Below, piece after piece: positions 25,362 to 33,973 of a DNA stretch of 64,000 nt. The notes beneath the pieces were generated by a model, which saw only the letters and a program-made list of their open reading frames with translations, did no database searches and had not been told where the DNA came from. The translations under genes and the position numbers were made by a program. This DNA comes from Mycobacterium sherrisii. GTDB taxonomy: Bacteria; Actinomycetota; Actinomycetes; Mycobacteriales; Mycobacteriaceae. How positions within the stretch are numbered: the stretch's first letter is position 1; every line of letters begins with the position of its first letter. Location: contig NZ_LQPT01000104.1 of assembly GCF_002102355.1 (NCBI RefSeq), positions 62,001 through 126,000 of the forward strand. Reading direction: 5' to 3'.

Positions 25362-25874
25362 GTGGCTGGTGACACCACTATCACCGTTGTTGGAAACCTG
25401 ACCGCCGACCCCGAACTGCGGTTCACGCCGTCGGGCGCCGCCGTCGCGAATTTCACCGTGGCGTCGACCCCGCGGATGTACGACCGCCAAAGTGGAGAGT
25501 GGAAAGACGGCGAGGCATTGTTCTTGCGATGCAACATCTGGCGTGAGGCGGCCGAGAACGTCGCGGAAAGCCTCACCAGGGGATCCCGGGTGATCGTCAC
25601 CGGCCGGCTTAAGCAGCGTTCGTTCGAGACCCGCGAGGGCGAGAAGCGCACGGTTGTCGAGGTCGAGGTCGACGAGATCGGGCCGTCCCTTCGGTACGCC
25701 ACCGCCAAGGTCAACAAGGCGAGCCGCAGCGGCGGCGGCGGAGGCGGTTTCGGCAGCGGCGGCGGTTCCCGGCAGGCGCCCCCGCAGTCCGGCGGCGCCC
25801 CGGCCGACGACCCGTGGGGCAGTGCCCCCGCGTCGGGCTCGTTCGCCGGCAGCGACGACGAACCGCCGTTCTGA
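25362..25874 (+). CDS. ssb: Single-stranded DNA-binding protein
   Basis: 170 residues from GTG 25362 with CCAGGAGGAC upstream. An N-terminal OB fold (about 1-115) with [20 protein letters not shown] and [21 protein letters not shown] is followed by a Gly-rich linker and the acidic C-terminal tip DDEPPF that recruits repair and replication partners. It coats single-stranded DNA at forks. Located between rpsF and rpsR as in other mycobacteria (Rv0054). Confidence 0.97.
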   Translation: MAGDTTITVVGNLTADPELRFTPSGAAVANFTVASTPRMYDRQSGEWKDGEALFLRCNIWREAAENVAESLTRGSRVIVTGRLKQRSFETREGEKRTVVEVEVDEIGPSLRYATAKVNKASRSGGGGGGFGSGGGSRQAPPQSGGAPADDPWGSAPASGSFAGSDDEPPF

Positions 25875-25927
25875 CCCAGAACCCGCAAATCACACAAGAC
25901 GATTAGCAAACGGAAAGAAAGAAACAC

Positions 25928-26182
25928 ATGGCCAAGTCCACGAAACGGCGCCCGGCTCCGGAAAAGCCGATCAAGACGCGGAAATGCGTCTTCTGCGCCA
26001 AAAAGGCTCAAACGATCGATTACAAGGACACCACCCTGCTGCGCACCTACATCAGCGAGCGCGGCAAGATCCGGGCACGTCGGGTCACCGGTAACTGCGT
26101 GCAGCACCAGCGCGACATCGCCCTTGCCGTGAAGAACGCCCGCGAGGTGGCCCTGCTGCCCTTCACTTCGTCGGCCCGCTGA
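25928..26182 (+). CDS. rpsR: 30S ribosomal protein S18, zinc-type
   Basis: 84 residues. It binds S6 and the 16S rRNA platform. The CVFCAKK motif near residues 20-23, a CxxC in the N-terminal part, suggests the zinc-binding form rather than the Cys-free paralogue. [24 protein letters not shown] is the conserved S18 core. Corresponds to rpsR1 (Rv0055) by position. An AAAGAAAGAAA purine tract acts as ribosome-binding region. Confidence 0.95.
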   Translation: MAKSTKRRPAPEKPIKTRKCVFCAKKAQTIDYKDTTLLRTYISERGKIRARRVTGNCVQHQRDIALAVKNAREVALLPFTSSAR

Positions 26183-26214
26183 GCGCCGACGTCCAAACCG
26201 AAAGTACGAAAACG

Positions 26215-26673
26215 ATGAAGCTGATTCTGACGGCCGACGTCGACCATCTCGGCACCGTCGGCGAGACTGTCGAGGTCAAGGACGGGTACGGCCGTAACTT
26301 CCTGCTGCCGCGTGGCCTGGCGATCGTCGCGTCGCGCGGCGCTCAGAAGCAGGCCGACGACATTCGTCGAGCCCGCGAGAGCAAGGCCGTGCGCGACCTG
26401 GGGCACGCCAATGAGATCAAGTCCGCGATCGAGGCGCTGGGCCCGGTTTCGCTGCCGGTGAAGACGGCGGCCGATTCCGGGAAGCTGTTCGGTTCGGTGA
26501 CCGCCGGCGATGTCGCTGCGGCCATCAAGAAGGCGGGCGGCCCGAATCTCGACAAGCGCATCATTCGGTTGCCCAAGGCGCACATCAAGGCTGTGGGCAA
26601 CCACCCGGTCGAGGTGCGCCTGCACCCCGAAATCAACGTCGAGGTCGTCCTCAACGTCGTCGCGGATAACTAA
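26215..26673 (+). CDS. rplI: 50S ribosomal protein L9
   Basis: 152 residues, the normal length. The N-terminal domain starts [36 protein letters not shown], the L9 signature that contacts 23S rRNA. A long charged helix follows, then the C-terminal domain ending [16 protein letters not shown]. It closes the rpsF-ssb-rpsR operon and is followed by a strong stem-loop. Equivalent to Rv0056. Confidence 0.96.
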   Translation: MKLILTADVDHLGTVGETVEVKDGYGRNFLLPRGLAIVASRGAQKQADDIRRARESKAVRDLGHANEIKSAIEALGPVSLPVKTAADSGKLFGSVTAGDVAAAIKKAGGPNLDKRIIRLPKAHIKAVGNHPVEVRLHPEINVEVVLNVVADN

Positions 26674-26692
26674 CTCCGCGCCCTTTTCTGAC

Positions 26693-26727
26693 ATCCGGCG
26701 GCTGCCGTAAATCGGCGGCCGCCGGAT
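26693..26727 (+). terminator. Stem-loop terminator after rplI
   Basis: ATCCGGCGGC at 26693-26702 pairs perfectly with GCCGCCGGAT at 26718-26727, and the inner GCCG/CGGC can extend the stem. It starts 20 bp after the rplI stop and is followed by ATTTGTC, a weak U-tract as usual in mycobacteria. Confidence 0.8.
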
Positions 26728-27165
26728 ATTTGTCGTGCCTGTTAATTGTTTCCCGGGCGCCCGCGAAATGTCTTCAACCGGCCCCGGGCTGGCGAACTCT
26801 TTCGGCGCTGTTGTCGGCGAGGCTTCTTAACCACGCCGTAACGTGGCGAAAATCTGGCTGAAAGCCAACACGCCCGGCGCAGTAACCTGCGACGACACGC
26901 CGAGGAGATTGTTCTCCACACCAAATGTGCGGTGGTGTACTGCGCGTATCTGCGGAGATGTTGCACCGCTGCGATTTGATCCACAGGTTCTCCACAACCC
27001 ACTCAACACGGGTGTCGAAGGATATGCACACGCGATGCACAGCCTTATGAACAAGGGCTCTTTCACCCACCGGTCAGCAACGTTTACGGTCTTCCCGGCG
27101 CGAGGCTTACGGGTGCTTGTCTTCGGGGTGTGCGAGGGCCTGACCTACGCTGCGAATGTCGTCTA
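26728..27165. other. Intergenic stretch between rplI terminator and dnaB control region
   Basis: About 440 bp without a gene I can support. In M. tuberculosis a small hypothetical gene, Rv0057, sits at this place. A frame at 26843-27226 exists here, but it has no recognisable ribosome-binding site or family-like composition, so I leave it uncalled. The stretch has lower GC than its flanks. Confidence 0.5.
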
Positions 27166-27181
27166 TCGAATGTATGTTCGT
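27166..27181. promoter_or_regulatory. Candidate LexA (SOS) box upstream of dnaB
   Basis: TCGAATGTATGTTCGT matches the mycobacterial/Gram-positive SOS consensus TCGAAC-N4-GTTCGA at 10 of 12 defined positions. It ends 28 bp before the GTG start of dnaB, a position suited to repression. No other support is available from sequence alone. Confidence 0.45.
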
Positions 27182-27209
27182 ATGCATGCTGCAGAGGGAG
27201 GTCGAGCCC

Positions 27210-29579
27210 GTGGCGGTCTTGGATGACCGGGCGCCCGGCATGGACGCCTCACCGCCCAACGAGGAATTCAGCCGTCAACCGCCCCAAGATCTCGCCGCGG
27301 AGCAGTCGGTGCTGGGCGGGATGCTGTTGAGCAAGGACGCCATCGCCGACGTCTTGGAGAGGTTGCGGCCCGGGGACTTCTACCGCCCGGCGCACCAGAA
27401 CGTCTACGACGCGATCCTGGACCTGTACGGGCGGGGGGAACCCGCCGACGCGGTCACGGTGGCCGCCGAATTGGACCGTCGCGGGCTGCTGCGTCGGGTC
27501 GGGGGCGCGCCGTATCTGCACACGCTGATCTCGACGGTGCCGACGGCCGCCAACGCCGGTTACTATGCCGGGATCGTGGCCGAGAAGGCGCTGCTGCGGC
27601 GCCTCGTGGAGGCCGGTACCCGGGTGGTGCAGTACGGCTATGCCGGCGCCGAGGGTGCCGACGTCGCCGAGATCGTGGACCGGGCGCAGGCCGAGATCTA
27701 TGACGTCGCGGAGCGCCGCACGTCGGAGGACTTCGTTCCGCTGGAGGACCTGCTGCAGCCGACGATGGACGAGATCGACGCCATCGCCTCGAGCGGGGGG
27801 ATCGCCCGGGGTGTGCCCACCGGTTTCACCGAACTCGACGAGGTCACCAACGGCTTGCATCCGGGGCAGATGATCATCGTCGCGGCCCGTCCTGGAGTGG
27901 GCAAAGCGCTCGCGTTGGATACACCGTTGCCCACCCCGACCGGGTGGACGACGATGGGCGAGGTCGCGGTCGGTGACGAGTTGCTCGGCGCCGATGGCAA
28001 GCCCACGCGGGTGGTGGCCGCCACCGAGGTGATGCTGGGGCGGCCGTGCTACGAAGTGGAATTTTCCGACGGGACCGTGATCGTCGCCGACGCAGCGCAT
28101 CAGTGGTTGACCGAAACGCGCGCATCCCGGAAAGCCGCCCAAGGGGCGCTCGACAACCGCCGCTTTCAGCACCCACGCACGTTCGCGGCGGTGCGGACCA
28201 CGGCAGAGATCGCCGGAAGTCTGCGTCGTGGCACGAAGGGCCACCACAGTGTGGTCAACACGCGCCCGCTGGAGCTTCCGGATCGCGAATTATCTGTCCC
28301 CGCATACACTCTGGGCGCCTGGCTTGGCGGCGGCACCAGCACCGCAGCCCAAATCGCCACGGCCGACCCGGAAATCGTGATGCGGATCGAGGCGGAAGGC
28401 GTCGACGTGGGGACGCTGCAGGCGCGGCTGCGCACCCTCGGAGTGCTTGACAACAAGCATGTTCCGATTGAGTATCTGCGTGCCTCGCAAACCCAGCGGC
28501 GCGCCCTGCTCGCCGGATTGCTCGACAGCGACGGAGCGGTGACGGGGGGCGGGGCCGTCCAATTGGCCGTCACCGACCAACGGCTCGCCCGCGATGTCGC
28601 TGAGCTGATCGTCAGCCTTGGCTATCGCTGCCGAACGTCGACCACGCGCGGCCGCGGGCGCGCGCAGTCGTCGAGCATTGTCCACACACTGACCTTCTGC
28701 ACCGACGACTCGGTATTCGGATTGCACCGAAAGGCTCTCGCGCACAAGGAGCGTCGGGCCACCGACACCACCGAGCGGTCCGGCTCGCGCTTTATCGTGG
28801 ATGTCCGTCCGATCGCGACCGTGCCGGTGCGGTGCGTCGAAGTGGACAACGACAGCCACCTGTATCTGGCGAGCAACGCCATGATTCCGACCCACAACTC
28901 GACCCTCGGACTGGATTTCATGCGGTCCTGCTCAATCAAGCACCGGATGGCCAGCGTCATCTTCTCGCTGGAAATGAGTAAGTCCGAGATCGTGATGCGG
29001 CTGCTGTCGGCGGAGGCCAAGATCAAGCTGGCCGATATGCGGTCGGGGCGCATGACCGACGACGACTGGACTCGGCTGGCGCGGCGGATGAGCGAGATCA
29101 GCGAAGCGCCGCTGTACATCGACGATTCACCGAACCTGACCATGATGGAGATCCGCGCCAAGGCGCGCCGGCTCAAGCAGAAGGCCGATCTCAAGTTGAT
29201 CGTGGTCGACTATCTGCAGCTGATGACTTCGGGCAAAAAGCACGAGTCGCGGCAGGTCGAGGTGTCCGAATTTTCAAGGCATCTCAAGCTTTTAGCCAAG
29301 GAGATCGAAGTTCCGGTGGTGGCGATCAGCCAGCTGAACCGCGGTCCGGAACAGCGGACCGACAAGAAGCCGATGCTGTCCGATCTACGTGAGTCGGGGT
29401 CGCTGGAGCAGGACGCGGACATGGTGATCCTGTTGAACCGGCCGGACGCCTTCGAGCGCGACGACCCGCGTGGGGGAGAGGCCGACTTCATCTTGGCCAA
29501 GCACCGCAATGGCCCGACCAAGACCGTGACCGTCGCTCACCAGCTGCACCTGTCGCGCTTCGCCAACATGGCGCGGTAA
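27210..29579 (+). CDS. dnaB: Replicative DNA helicase DnaB, interrupted by an intein
   Basis: 789 codons from GTG 27210 (AGGGAGG upstream), giving a 458-residue helicase after splicing. The N-terminal domain (PPQDLAAEQSVLGGMLLSKDAIADV...) is the primase-interacting region. The RecA-like motor begins around VPTGFTELDEVTNGLHPGQ. Walker A is split after PGVGK by the intein and resumes with STLGLDF. Walker B LIVVDYLQLM, SQLNRGPE and the arginine-finger region SGSLEQDADMVILLNRP are intact. It unwinds DNA at the fork as a hexamer. Equivalent to Rv0058, which also carries an intein at this site. Confidence 0.96.
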   Translation: MAVLDDRAPGMDASPPNEEFSRQPPQDLAAEQSVLGGMLLSKDAIADVLERLRPGDFYRPAHQNVYDAILDLYGRGEPADAVTVAAELDRRGLLRRVGGAPYLHTLISTVPTAANAGYYAGIVAEKALLRRLVEAGTRVVQYGYAGAEGADVAEIVDRAQAEIYDVAERRTSEDFVPLEDLLQPTMDEIDAIASSGGIARGVPTGFTELDEVTNGLHPGQMIIVAARPGVGKALALDTPLPTPTGWTTMGEVAVGDELLGADGKPTRVVAATEVMLGRPCYEVEFSDGTVIVADAAHQWLTETRASRKAAQGALDNRRFQHPRTFAAVRTTAEIAGSLRRGTKGHHSVVNTRPLELPDRELSVPAYTLGAWLGGGTSTAAQIATADPEIVMRIEAEGVDVGTLQARLRTLGVLDNKHVPIEYLRASQTQRRALLAGLLDSDGAVTGGGAVQLAVTDQRLARDVAELIVSLGYRCRTSTTRGRGRAQSSSIVHTLTFCTDDSVFGLHRKALAHKERRATDTTERSGSRFIVDVRPIATVPVRCVEVDNDSHLYLASNAMIPTHNSTLGLDFMRSCSIKHRMASVIFSLEMSKSEIVMRLLSAEAKIKLADMRSGRMTDDDWTRLARRMSEISEAPLYIDDSPNLTMMEIRAKARRLKQKADLKLIVVDYLQLMTSGKKHESRQVEVSEFSRHLKLLAKEIEVPVVAISQLNRGPEQRTDKKPMLSDLRESGSLEQDADMVILLNRPDAFERDDPRGGEADFILAKHRNGPTKTVTVAHQLHLSRFANMAR
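27906..28898 (+). other. Class 3 DnaB intein with degenerate LAGLIDADG endonuclease
   Basis: 331 residues inserted in the P-loop between GVGK and STLGLDF. Its first residue is Ala (ALALDTPLPTPTGW), not Cys/Ser. It has the class 3 triad: Trp67 in HQW (block B), Cys310 in VRCVEVDND (block F) and Thr329 in PTHN (block G), ending His-Asn with Ser as the +1 residue. The endonuclease block C reads LGAWLGGGTS, with Gly where the catalytic Asp is expected, while block E LLDSDGA keeps its Asp. Protein splicing is probably active and homing probably lost. It is shorter than the 416-residue M. tuberculosis DnaB intein as I recall it. Confidence 0.9.
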
Positions 29580-29909
29580 GGGCCGCGGCGGTAGCTCGTC
29601 ATCCAGGCTGGCTGGATTCACGCCACGCGGTGTTGCGGAACGCCGAGTGCCGGCCGACGATGTCACTTGGTGGTTGTGGGGTTAGCCCTATTCCGGTGCC
29701 GTGCGCGGTGGTAGAAGATTGCACCGTGGATCGACGGGGATTCCATCCACAGCAAGCGGCTCGACTGGTGGGACCGGGCTGCTGCGTGGCCCCGTCGCCC
29801 AGGAGCATGCGTCGGCGAAACTCCGATTCGAATCACCGTGCAACCCACGCATCCGTTCACAGGTGACCTCAAGCTCTCCCCTTCAACCCATTCCATGAGA
29901 GGAACCGGC
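29580..29909. other. Intergenic region after dnaB holding a conserved repeat element
   Basis: 330 bp with no supported gene. It contains GTGGGGTTAGCCCTATTCC... at 29676-29699, an element repeated upstream of the stand-alone receiver gene, and the ribosome-binding site GAGAGGA for the downstream aldo/keto reductase. No terminator-like stem was seen right after dnaB. Confidence 0.6.
29676..29699 (+). repeat. GGGGYTAGCCC element, copy 1 (upstream of aldo/keto reductase)
   Basis: GTGGGGTTAGCCCTATTCC followed by GGTGC. Its reverse complement is nearly identical to 33916-33940, and both copies point towards the downstream gene. The core GGGYTAGCCC is palindromic or nearly so. A likely binding site for one regulator of this module. 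Confidence 0.6.
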
Positions 29910-30878
29910 ATGAAGCGAACTGATCTCAGCGGACTCGACGTCTCCGCGCAGGGCTTGGGTTGCATGGGAATGAGCGAGTACTACGGAGCCTCGGACTGGG
30001 ACACCAACATCGCGACCATCCATCGGGCCATCGAGTTGGGCGTAACGCTGTTTGACACCGCCGATCAATACGGCTCCGGCCACAACGAGGTGTTGGTGGG
30101 GCGCGGCGTCGCCGGTCGACGCGACAGTGTCCAAATCGCCACCAAATTCGGGATCGACCGCAGCAGCGGTGACGACCGGCGGGTCTACCGCGGCGATCCG
30201 CCGTATGTGAAACGGTCCTGCGAGTCCTCGCTGCTTCGCCTCGGAATCGACCACATCGACTTGTACTACCTGCACCGGCCCCCGCAAAACGCCGAGATCG
30301 AGGACACCGTCGGTGCCATGGGTGAACTGGTCGCCGAAGGTAAGGTGCGATTCCTGGGCCTCAGCGAAGTCAGCGCCGAGCTGCTGCAGCGCGCCCACGC
30401 CGTGTATCCGATCGCCGCCGTGCAAAGCGAATACTCGCTGTGGACCCGCGAAGTCGAGCAGGTGACCCCGGTCATGGCCGAACTCGGGGTCGGCCTCGTG
30501 CCGTATTCACCTTTGGGACGGGGCTTTCTGACTGGAGCGGTCCAGGCCACGGCGCTGGATCCCACCGACTTCCGCGCCCGCAACCCCCGATTCACCGGTG
30601 ATGCGGCCAAGCAAAACCAGGTGATCGCCGATACCGTGCGCCACGTGGCAGAGCGGCTCGGTGTGCTGCCCGCTCAGGTCGCCCTGGCCTGGGTCTACGC
30701 CCAGGCCCCCCGACTGGGGGTTCCCGTCGTGCCGATCCCAGGCACCCGGCACGCCAATCGGCTCGAACAGAACGTCGCCGCCCTGGACATCGACCTCGAT
30801 GAGGACGCGCTTGCCCAGCTGCAGCCGCTGAGCGACCTCGTGGTCGGTGGACGCTACGCCGACCACGGCGTGCGCTGA
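29910..30878 (+). CDS. Aldo/keto reductase
   Basis: 322 residues from ATG 29910. An NADPH-dependent TIM-barrel oxidoreductase of the AKR13/YakC-like type: LGCMGMSEYYG near residue 20, the catalytic Asp and Tyr in TLFDTADQYGSGHNE, Lys in IATKFG, and His in YYLHRP. The cofactor region VVPIPGTRHANRLEQNV is near the C-terminus. It is followed by a SnoaL-like gene and a two-component pair on the same strand. Carbonyl substrate unknown. It may serve detoxification of reactive aldehydes, which is only a family-level suggestion. Confidence 0.9.
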   Translation: MKRTDLSGLDVSAQGLGCMGMSEYYGASDWDTNIATIHRAIELGVTLFDTADQYGSGHNEVLVGRGVAGRRDSVQIATKFGIDRSSGDDRRVYRGDPPYVKRSCESSLLRLGIDHIDLYYLHRPPQNAEIEDTVGAMGELVAEGKVRFLGLSEVSAELLQRAHAVYPIAAVQSEYSLWTREVEQVTPVMAELGVGLVPYSPLGRGFLTGAVQATALDPTDFRARNPRFTGDAAKQNQVIADTVRHVAERLGVLPAQVALAWVYAQAPRLGVPVVPIPGTRHANRLEQNVAALDIDLDEDALAQLQPLSDLVVGGRYADHGVR

Positions 30879-31133
30879 CCGCGCGGTACGCACGGGACGA
30901 GAAGACGCCCGCATGAGGCGGTTTTCGACACCGAAGACGTCGAGGCCGGCGGCTTCCTCACTGACGGGTTCAGAACGGGCCGTCACCGCCGAAACGCCGT
31001 CGGGGCGACTGGGTGTGCGCGAGCGACATCACCGCGGCCGCTGTCTACGTCGCCGCGACGAAAGCCCTTGGGTGACAGGGGAGTACATCACCGTTTCCAG
31101 CCCGCAACGCTGCGCTGACGATAAGGAAACCGT

Positions 31134-31559
31134 ATGACCACCACTCCGTCGGGACCCACTGCCGGACAGGTCGTCCAGCACTATCTCGACGTCTTCTTCA
31201 GCCACGACGTCGACAAGACGCTGCAGTGCCTGACCGACGACGTCAGCTGGCACGTGCAAGGCGCACCGGACGTCCCCACCACTGGCGCGCGCCGCGGCAA
31301 GGCGCAGGTCCGAGAGTGGCTCGCCCTGTTCCCCAAGCATTTCCGGCCGCTCAGCTTCCGCATCCACCGGATCTTCGAGAGCGGCCACGAGGTCGTGGTC
31401 ATCGGGCACTTCAGTCACCGAATCATCGACACCGGAAACGAATTCACCAGCGACTTCGCCGCCGTGTGCAGCGTCCGTGACGGCAAGCTCGACTCCTACA
31501 GCTTTCTCGAGGACTCCTTCGGGCTCTGGCAGGCGTTTCAGCATCCCACCCCGACCTAG
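31134..31559 (+). CDS. SnoaL-like / nuclear-transport-factor-2 fold protein
   Basis: 141 residues with TAAGGAAACC upstream. The cone-shaped NTF2-like fold is indicated by VVQHYLDVFFSHDVDKTLQCLTDDVSWHV near the N-terminus, a middle GKAQVREWLALFPKHF helix, and the C-terminal strand pattern FAAVCSVRDGKLDSYSFLED. Such proteins are isomerases, cyclases or ligand binders; the specific role cannot be told. Gap to the aldo/keto reductase is 255 bp with no gene, so it may have its own promoter. Confidence 0.83.
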   Translation: MTTTPSGPTAGQVVQHYLDVFFSHDVDKTLQCLTDDVSWHVQGAPDVPTTGARRGKAQVREWLALFPKHFRPLSFRIHRIFESGHEVVVIGHFSHRIIDTGNEFTSDFAAVCSVRDGKLDSYSFLEDSFGLWQAFQHPTPT

Positions 31560-31743
31560 CTGCCATCTCTCGATATCCTTGGACCTCGATATCCTTGGAC
31601 TCTGTAACGGGCTGCGGCGGTGCGCGATACAGGATGCGTCGAGTGACGCGGCGGCGACCGACTGACCTCGGAGCAGTGAGGCGCACGCCCTCGTGTTTGG
31701 CCGGGGAAGTGTAGGCTGGCGCGCCTAAGAGAAGGATCCCGGC

Positions 31744-32883
31744 ATGGTTGTCGAAAATTGCTCCTGGCGCTCCGGTGAGCCATCCTCGCTGGTGGTCGAA
31801 CACGTCCTTGCTGTCGCCCCTCAACCGGTATTCGTGGTCGACGACGCTGGCAGAGTTCTGTTCGCCAATCCCGCTGCGGCCCATGGCTTCGGATACCAGG
31901 ACGCCCACGAAATGCAGGGTCGACTCAGCCACCAGACGTGGCACCATAGCCGTCCCGACGGGACGGCCTATCCGGCGACCGAATGTCCACTGTTGGCCGC
32001 CGCACACCAAGGAGAGCCGGCGCACGGCTGCTACGAATGGTTCATCCGCGCCGACGGGTCGATGTTCCCGACGACGTGGCGGTGCGCACCTATCGAGATC
32101 GCCGGCCGATTAGGTGCGGTCTTCACCTTCACTGACCTGACGGAACGACATGCTGCCGAAGAAGCCAACCGCGCCCGCGACGCCGCGGAAATTCGCGCCG
32201 CGGAATCGCTTGCCGCCCAACGCCGAATGTTGGAGGCGACCACGGTTGCGCGTCAGCAGATCGCCCGAGACCTGCATGACGGCGCCCAGCAACGATTGAT
32301 CAATCTACTCATTCAGCTTCAGTTGACGCGCGAGTATTTACCGCCCGCCGAAGACGTCGGTGCGCAACTGTTGGAGACGGCCGTGCTGGAGGCGAAGGCG
32401 GCCATCAACGATCTGCGCGAGCTCGCCGCGGGCATCCACCCGTCGATCCTGACCACCCGAGGGCTCGTTCCAGCCATTCGGGCCCTCGCCGCACGCACCC
32501 CTGTCGTTACCCGCGTATCGGCCGAAATCGCCGACCGACCGGCACCGCAAATCGAAGTGAGCGCGTACTTCATCGTCGCCGAAGCGTTGACTAACGTGGT
32601 CAAACACGCTCGCGCGACATCCGCGTCGATCCATATTGCTGGTGACACAGAGTCACTGCACCTGACCATCTCGGATGACGGCGTCGGTAACGCCACCCGG
32701 AGCCCCGGTTTCGGGTTGGTAGCCATGGCGGACCGTGTCGGCGCCCTGGGCGGCACCCTCCGGATCGAATCGCCTAGCGCCGGCGGCACAACGATCCACG
32801 TAGTGCTTCCGTGGCGGTTGGAGCCGGGCGGTGCCATCCATGCGCTCGATAGTCGAACCGGTCGAATCAGCTCAGGCTCATGA
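31744..32883 (+). CDS. PAS-domain sensor histidine kinase (NarX/LiaS type)
   Basis: 379 residues. An N-terminal PAS domain (about 15-135: PQPVFVVDDAGRVLFANPAAAHGFGYQD...) with several cysteines and histidines (C81, C96, C114) could bind a ligand or sense redox. The HisKA_3 dimerisation helix has the phospho-acceptor His178 in RDLHDGAQQRL. The HATPase_c domain has EALTNVVKHARA and DDGVG...GFGLVAMADRV. No membrane helix, so a cytosolic sensor. It overlaps the response-regulator gene by 4 bp, making a cognate pair. Confidence 0.92.
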   Translation: MVVENCSWRSGEPSSLVVEHVLAVAPQPVFVVDDAGRVLFANPAAAHGFGYQDAHEMQGRLSHQTWHHSRPDGTAYPATECPLLAAAHQGEPAHGCYEWFIRADGSMFPTTWRCAPIEIAGRLGAVFTFTDLTERHAAEEANRARDAAEIRAAESLAAQRRMLEATTVARQQIARDLHDGAQQRLINLLIQLQLTREYLPPAEDVGAQLLETAVLEAKAAINDLRELAAGIHPSILTTRGLVPAIRALAARTPVVTRVSAEIADRPAPQIEVSAYFIVAEALTNVVKHARATSASIHIAGDTESLHLTISDDGVGNATRSPGFGLVAMADRVGALGGTLRIESPSAGGTTIHVVLPWRLEPGGAIHALDSRTGRISSGS

Positions 32884-33530
32884 TCAACCTCGTTGTCGCG
32901 GACGATAATCCGATCATTCGCGAAGGTGTCACCCGAATTCTCGAGCGCGGCGGCATGAGCGTTGTGGCAGCAGCGGCTGACGCCGACGAGCTGCTCGAGA
33001 AGGTGGCCACACTTCGGCCCGACGTCGTCATCGCCGACATCGAGATGCCGCCTCACCGCGCCGAGGACGGTCTGCAGGCAGCAGTCGCCATCCGTAAGTC
33101 CTACCCGGGTATCGGCGTGATCGTGCTGTCCCAATATCTCGAAGACGACTACGCACTGAGCCTGGTAGGTGACCGTCCCGAGGGCGTCGGCTATCTCCTC
33201 AAAGAGAAGATCGCGGATACGGACGTCGTCAACGACGCGGTGCGCAGGGTCGCCGCGGGAGAAGCGGTGTTGGACCCGGATGTCATCACACGACTGGTGC
33301 GTCGGCGCGGGCGCGGAACTGAATTGGAGTCGCTTACCCCGCGGGAACGCGACGTGCTGACCCTGATGGCTCAGGGCCGCTCGAACACGGGGATCGCCGA
33401 GGACCTCGTCGTCACCGTCGCCGCAGTCGAGCGCCACATCACCAACATCTTCGCCAAGTTGGGTCTCCAGCACGCCGGCACCACTCAACACCGCCGAGTG
33501 CTAGCGGTCCTCGCCTACCTGAAAAGCTAA
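32880..33530 (+). CDS. NarL/LuxR-family response regulator
   Basis: 216 residues. The receiver domain (1-125) has acidic residues DD at 8-9, the phospho-acceptor Asp53 in VIADIEMPPH, and the Lys in YLLKEK. The C-terminal LuxR-type HTH (about 148-210) includes LTPRERDVLTLMAQGRSNTGIAEDL and TVAAVERHITNIFAKLGL. It is presumably phosphorylated by the kinase encoded just upstream. The target could be the GGGGYTAGCCC element flanking the module (inference). Confidence 0.93.
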   Translation: MINLVVADDNPIIREGVTRILERGGMSVVAAAADADELLEKVATLRPDVVIADIEMPPHRAEDGLQAAVAIRKSYPGIGVIVLSQYLEDDYALSLVGDRPEGVGYLLKEKIADTDVVNDAVRRVAAGEAVLDPDVITRLVRRRGRGTELESLTPRERDVLTLMAQGRSNTGIAEDLVVTVAAVERHITNIFAKLGLQHAGTTQHRRVLAVLAYLKS

Positions 33531-33548
33531 CCCCCACCTGCCATTCGG

Positions 33549-33890
33549 TTATCGGTCCGTGAACAGCGCACCGAGGTCAGCGTCGGCTATGCGGTCCTTG
33601 GCCACGAAGCGCACGCCGGGTACATCGGCAGCATCGGTGTCGGTTGAGACCACGAGCACCGCCAGCTCTGGGTGGCGGTGGCGCAGCCTGGCAGCGAGCT
33701 CGTAGCCGTCCGCATCTGGCAGGTGGACATCGATGAGTGCGCAGTCGGGGTGGTACCGGTCGACGGCCGCCACCCCGGAAGTGCCGTCCGCTGTCGCCGC
33801 GACGACGCTGAATCCCCGACGATTCAACAGGTTTCGGATCAGTGCCCGGAAACGCTCGTCATCGTCAATGATCACGACAGTCGCGCCCAT
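33549..33890 (-). CDS. Stand-alone receiver-domain protein
   Basis: 113 residues, a complete CheY-like receiver and nothing else. It has IIDDDERFRALIRNLL at the N-terminus, phospho-acceptor Asp54 in CALIDVHLPDADGYELA, Thr/Ser in VVSTD and the conserved Lys in FVAKDRI. With no output domain it could act as a phosphate sink, or as an allosteric partner, for the neighbouring kinase. It is convergent with the response-regulator gene (18 bp between stops), and two copies of the GGGGYTAGCCC-type element lie just upstream of its start. Confidence 0.85.
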   Translation of the reverse strand: MGATVVIIDDDERFRALIRNLLNRRGFSVVAATADGTSGVAAVDRYHPDCALIDVHLPDADGYELAARLRHRHPELAVLVVSTDTDAADVPGVRFVAKDRIADADLGALFTDR

Positions 33891-33915
33891 CTGACCATGC
33901 TCGGTCAGCGCGTCC

Positions 33916-33940
33916 GCACCGGGAATAGGGCTAGCCCCAC
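33916..33940 (-). repeat. GGGGYTAGCCC element, copy 2 (upstream of receiver gene)
   Basis: On the minus strand this reads GTGGGGCTAGCCCTATTCCC followed by GGTGC, matching copy 1 apart from one substitution and one extra C. It lies 26 bp before the receiver start and contains the perfect palindrome GGGCTAGCCC. Confidence 0.6.
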
Positions 33941-33973
33941 ACCATCATCGCGGCGGACGTTACGCCGGCCGAG

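Noticed and set aside
26843-27226. Open frame of 127 codons at the place of M. tuberculosis Rv0057
   Set aside because: No ribosome-binding site, no domain-like pattern, and it runs across the dnaB promoter and start in another frame; position alone is not enough.
27906-28898. Intein dead because it lacks Cys/Ser at position 1
   Set aside because: The Trp-Cys-Thr triad and His-Asn-Ser junction fit a class 3 intein, which does not need a residue-1 nucleophile.
29676-29699. DosR-type hypoxia box
   Set aside because: The GGGGTTAGCCC element lacks the GGGACT/AGTCCC spacing of the DosR consensus, although the regulator is of the same family.
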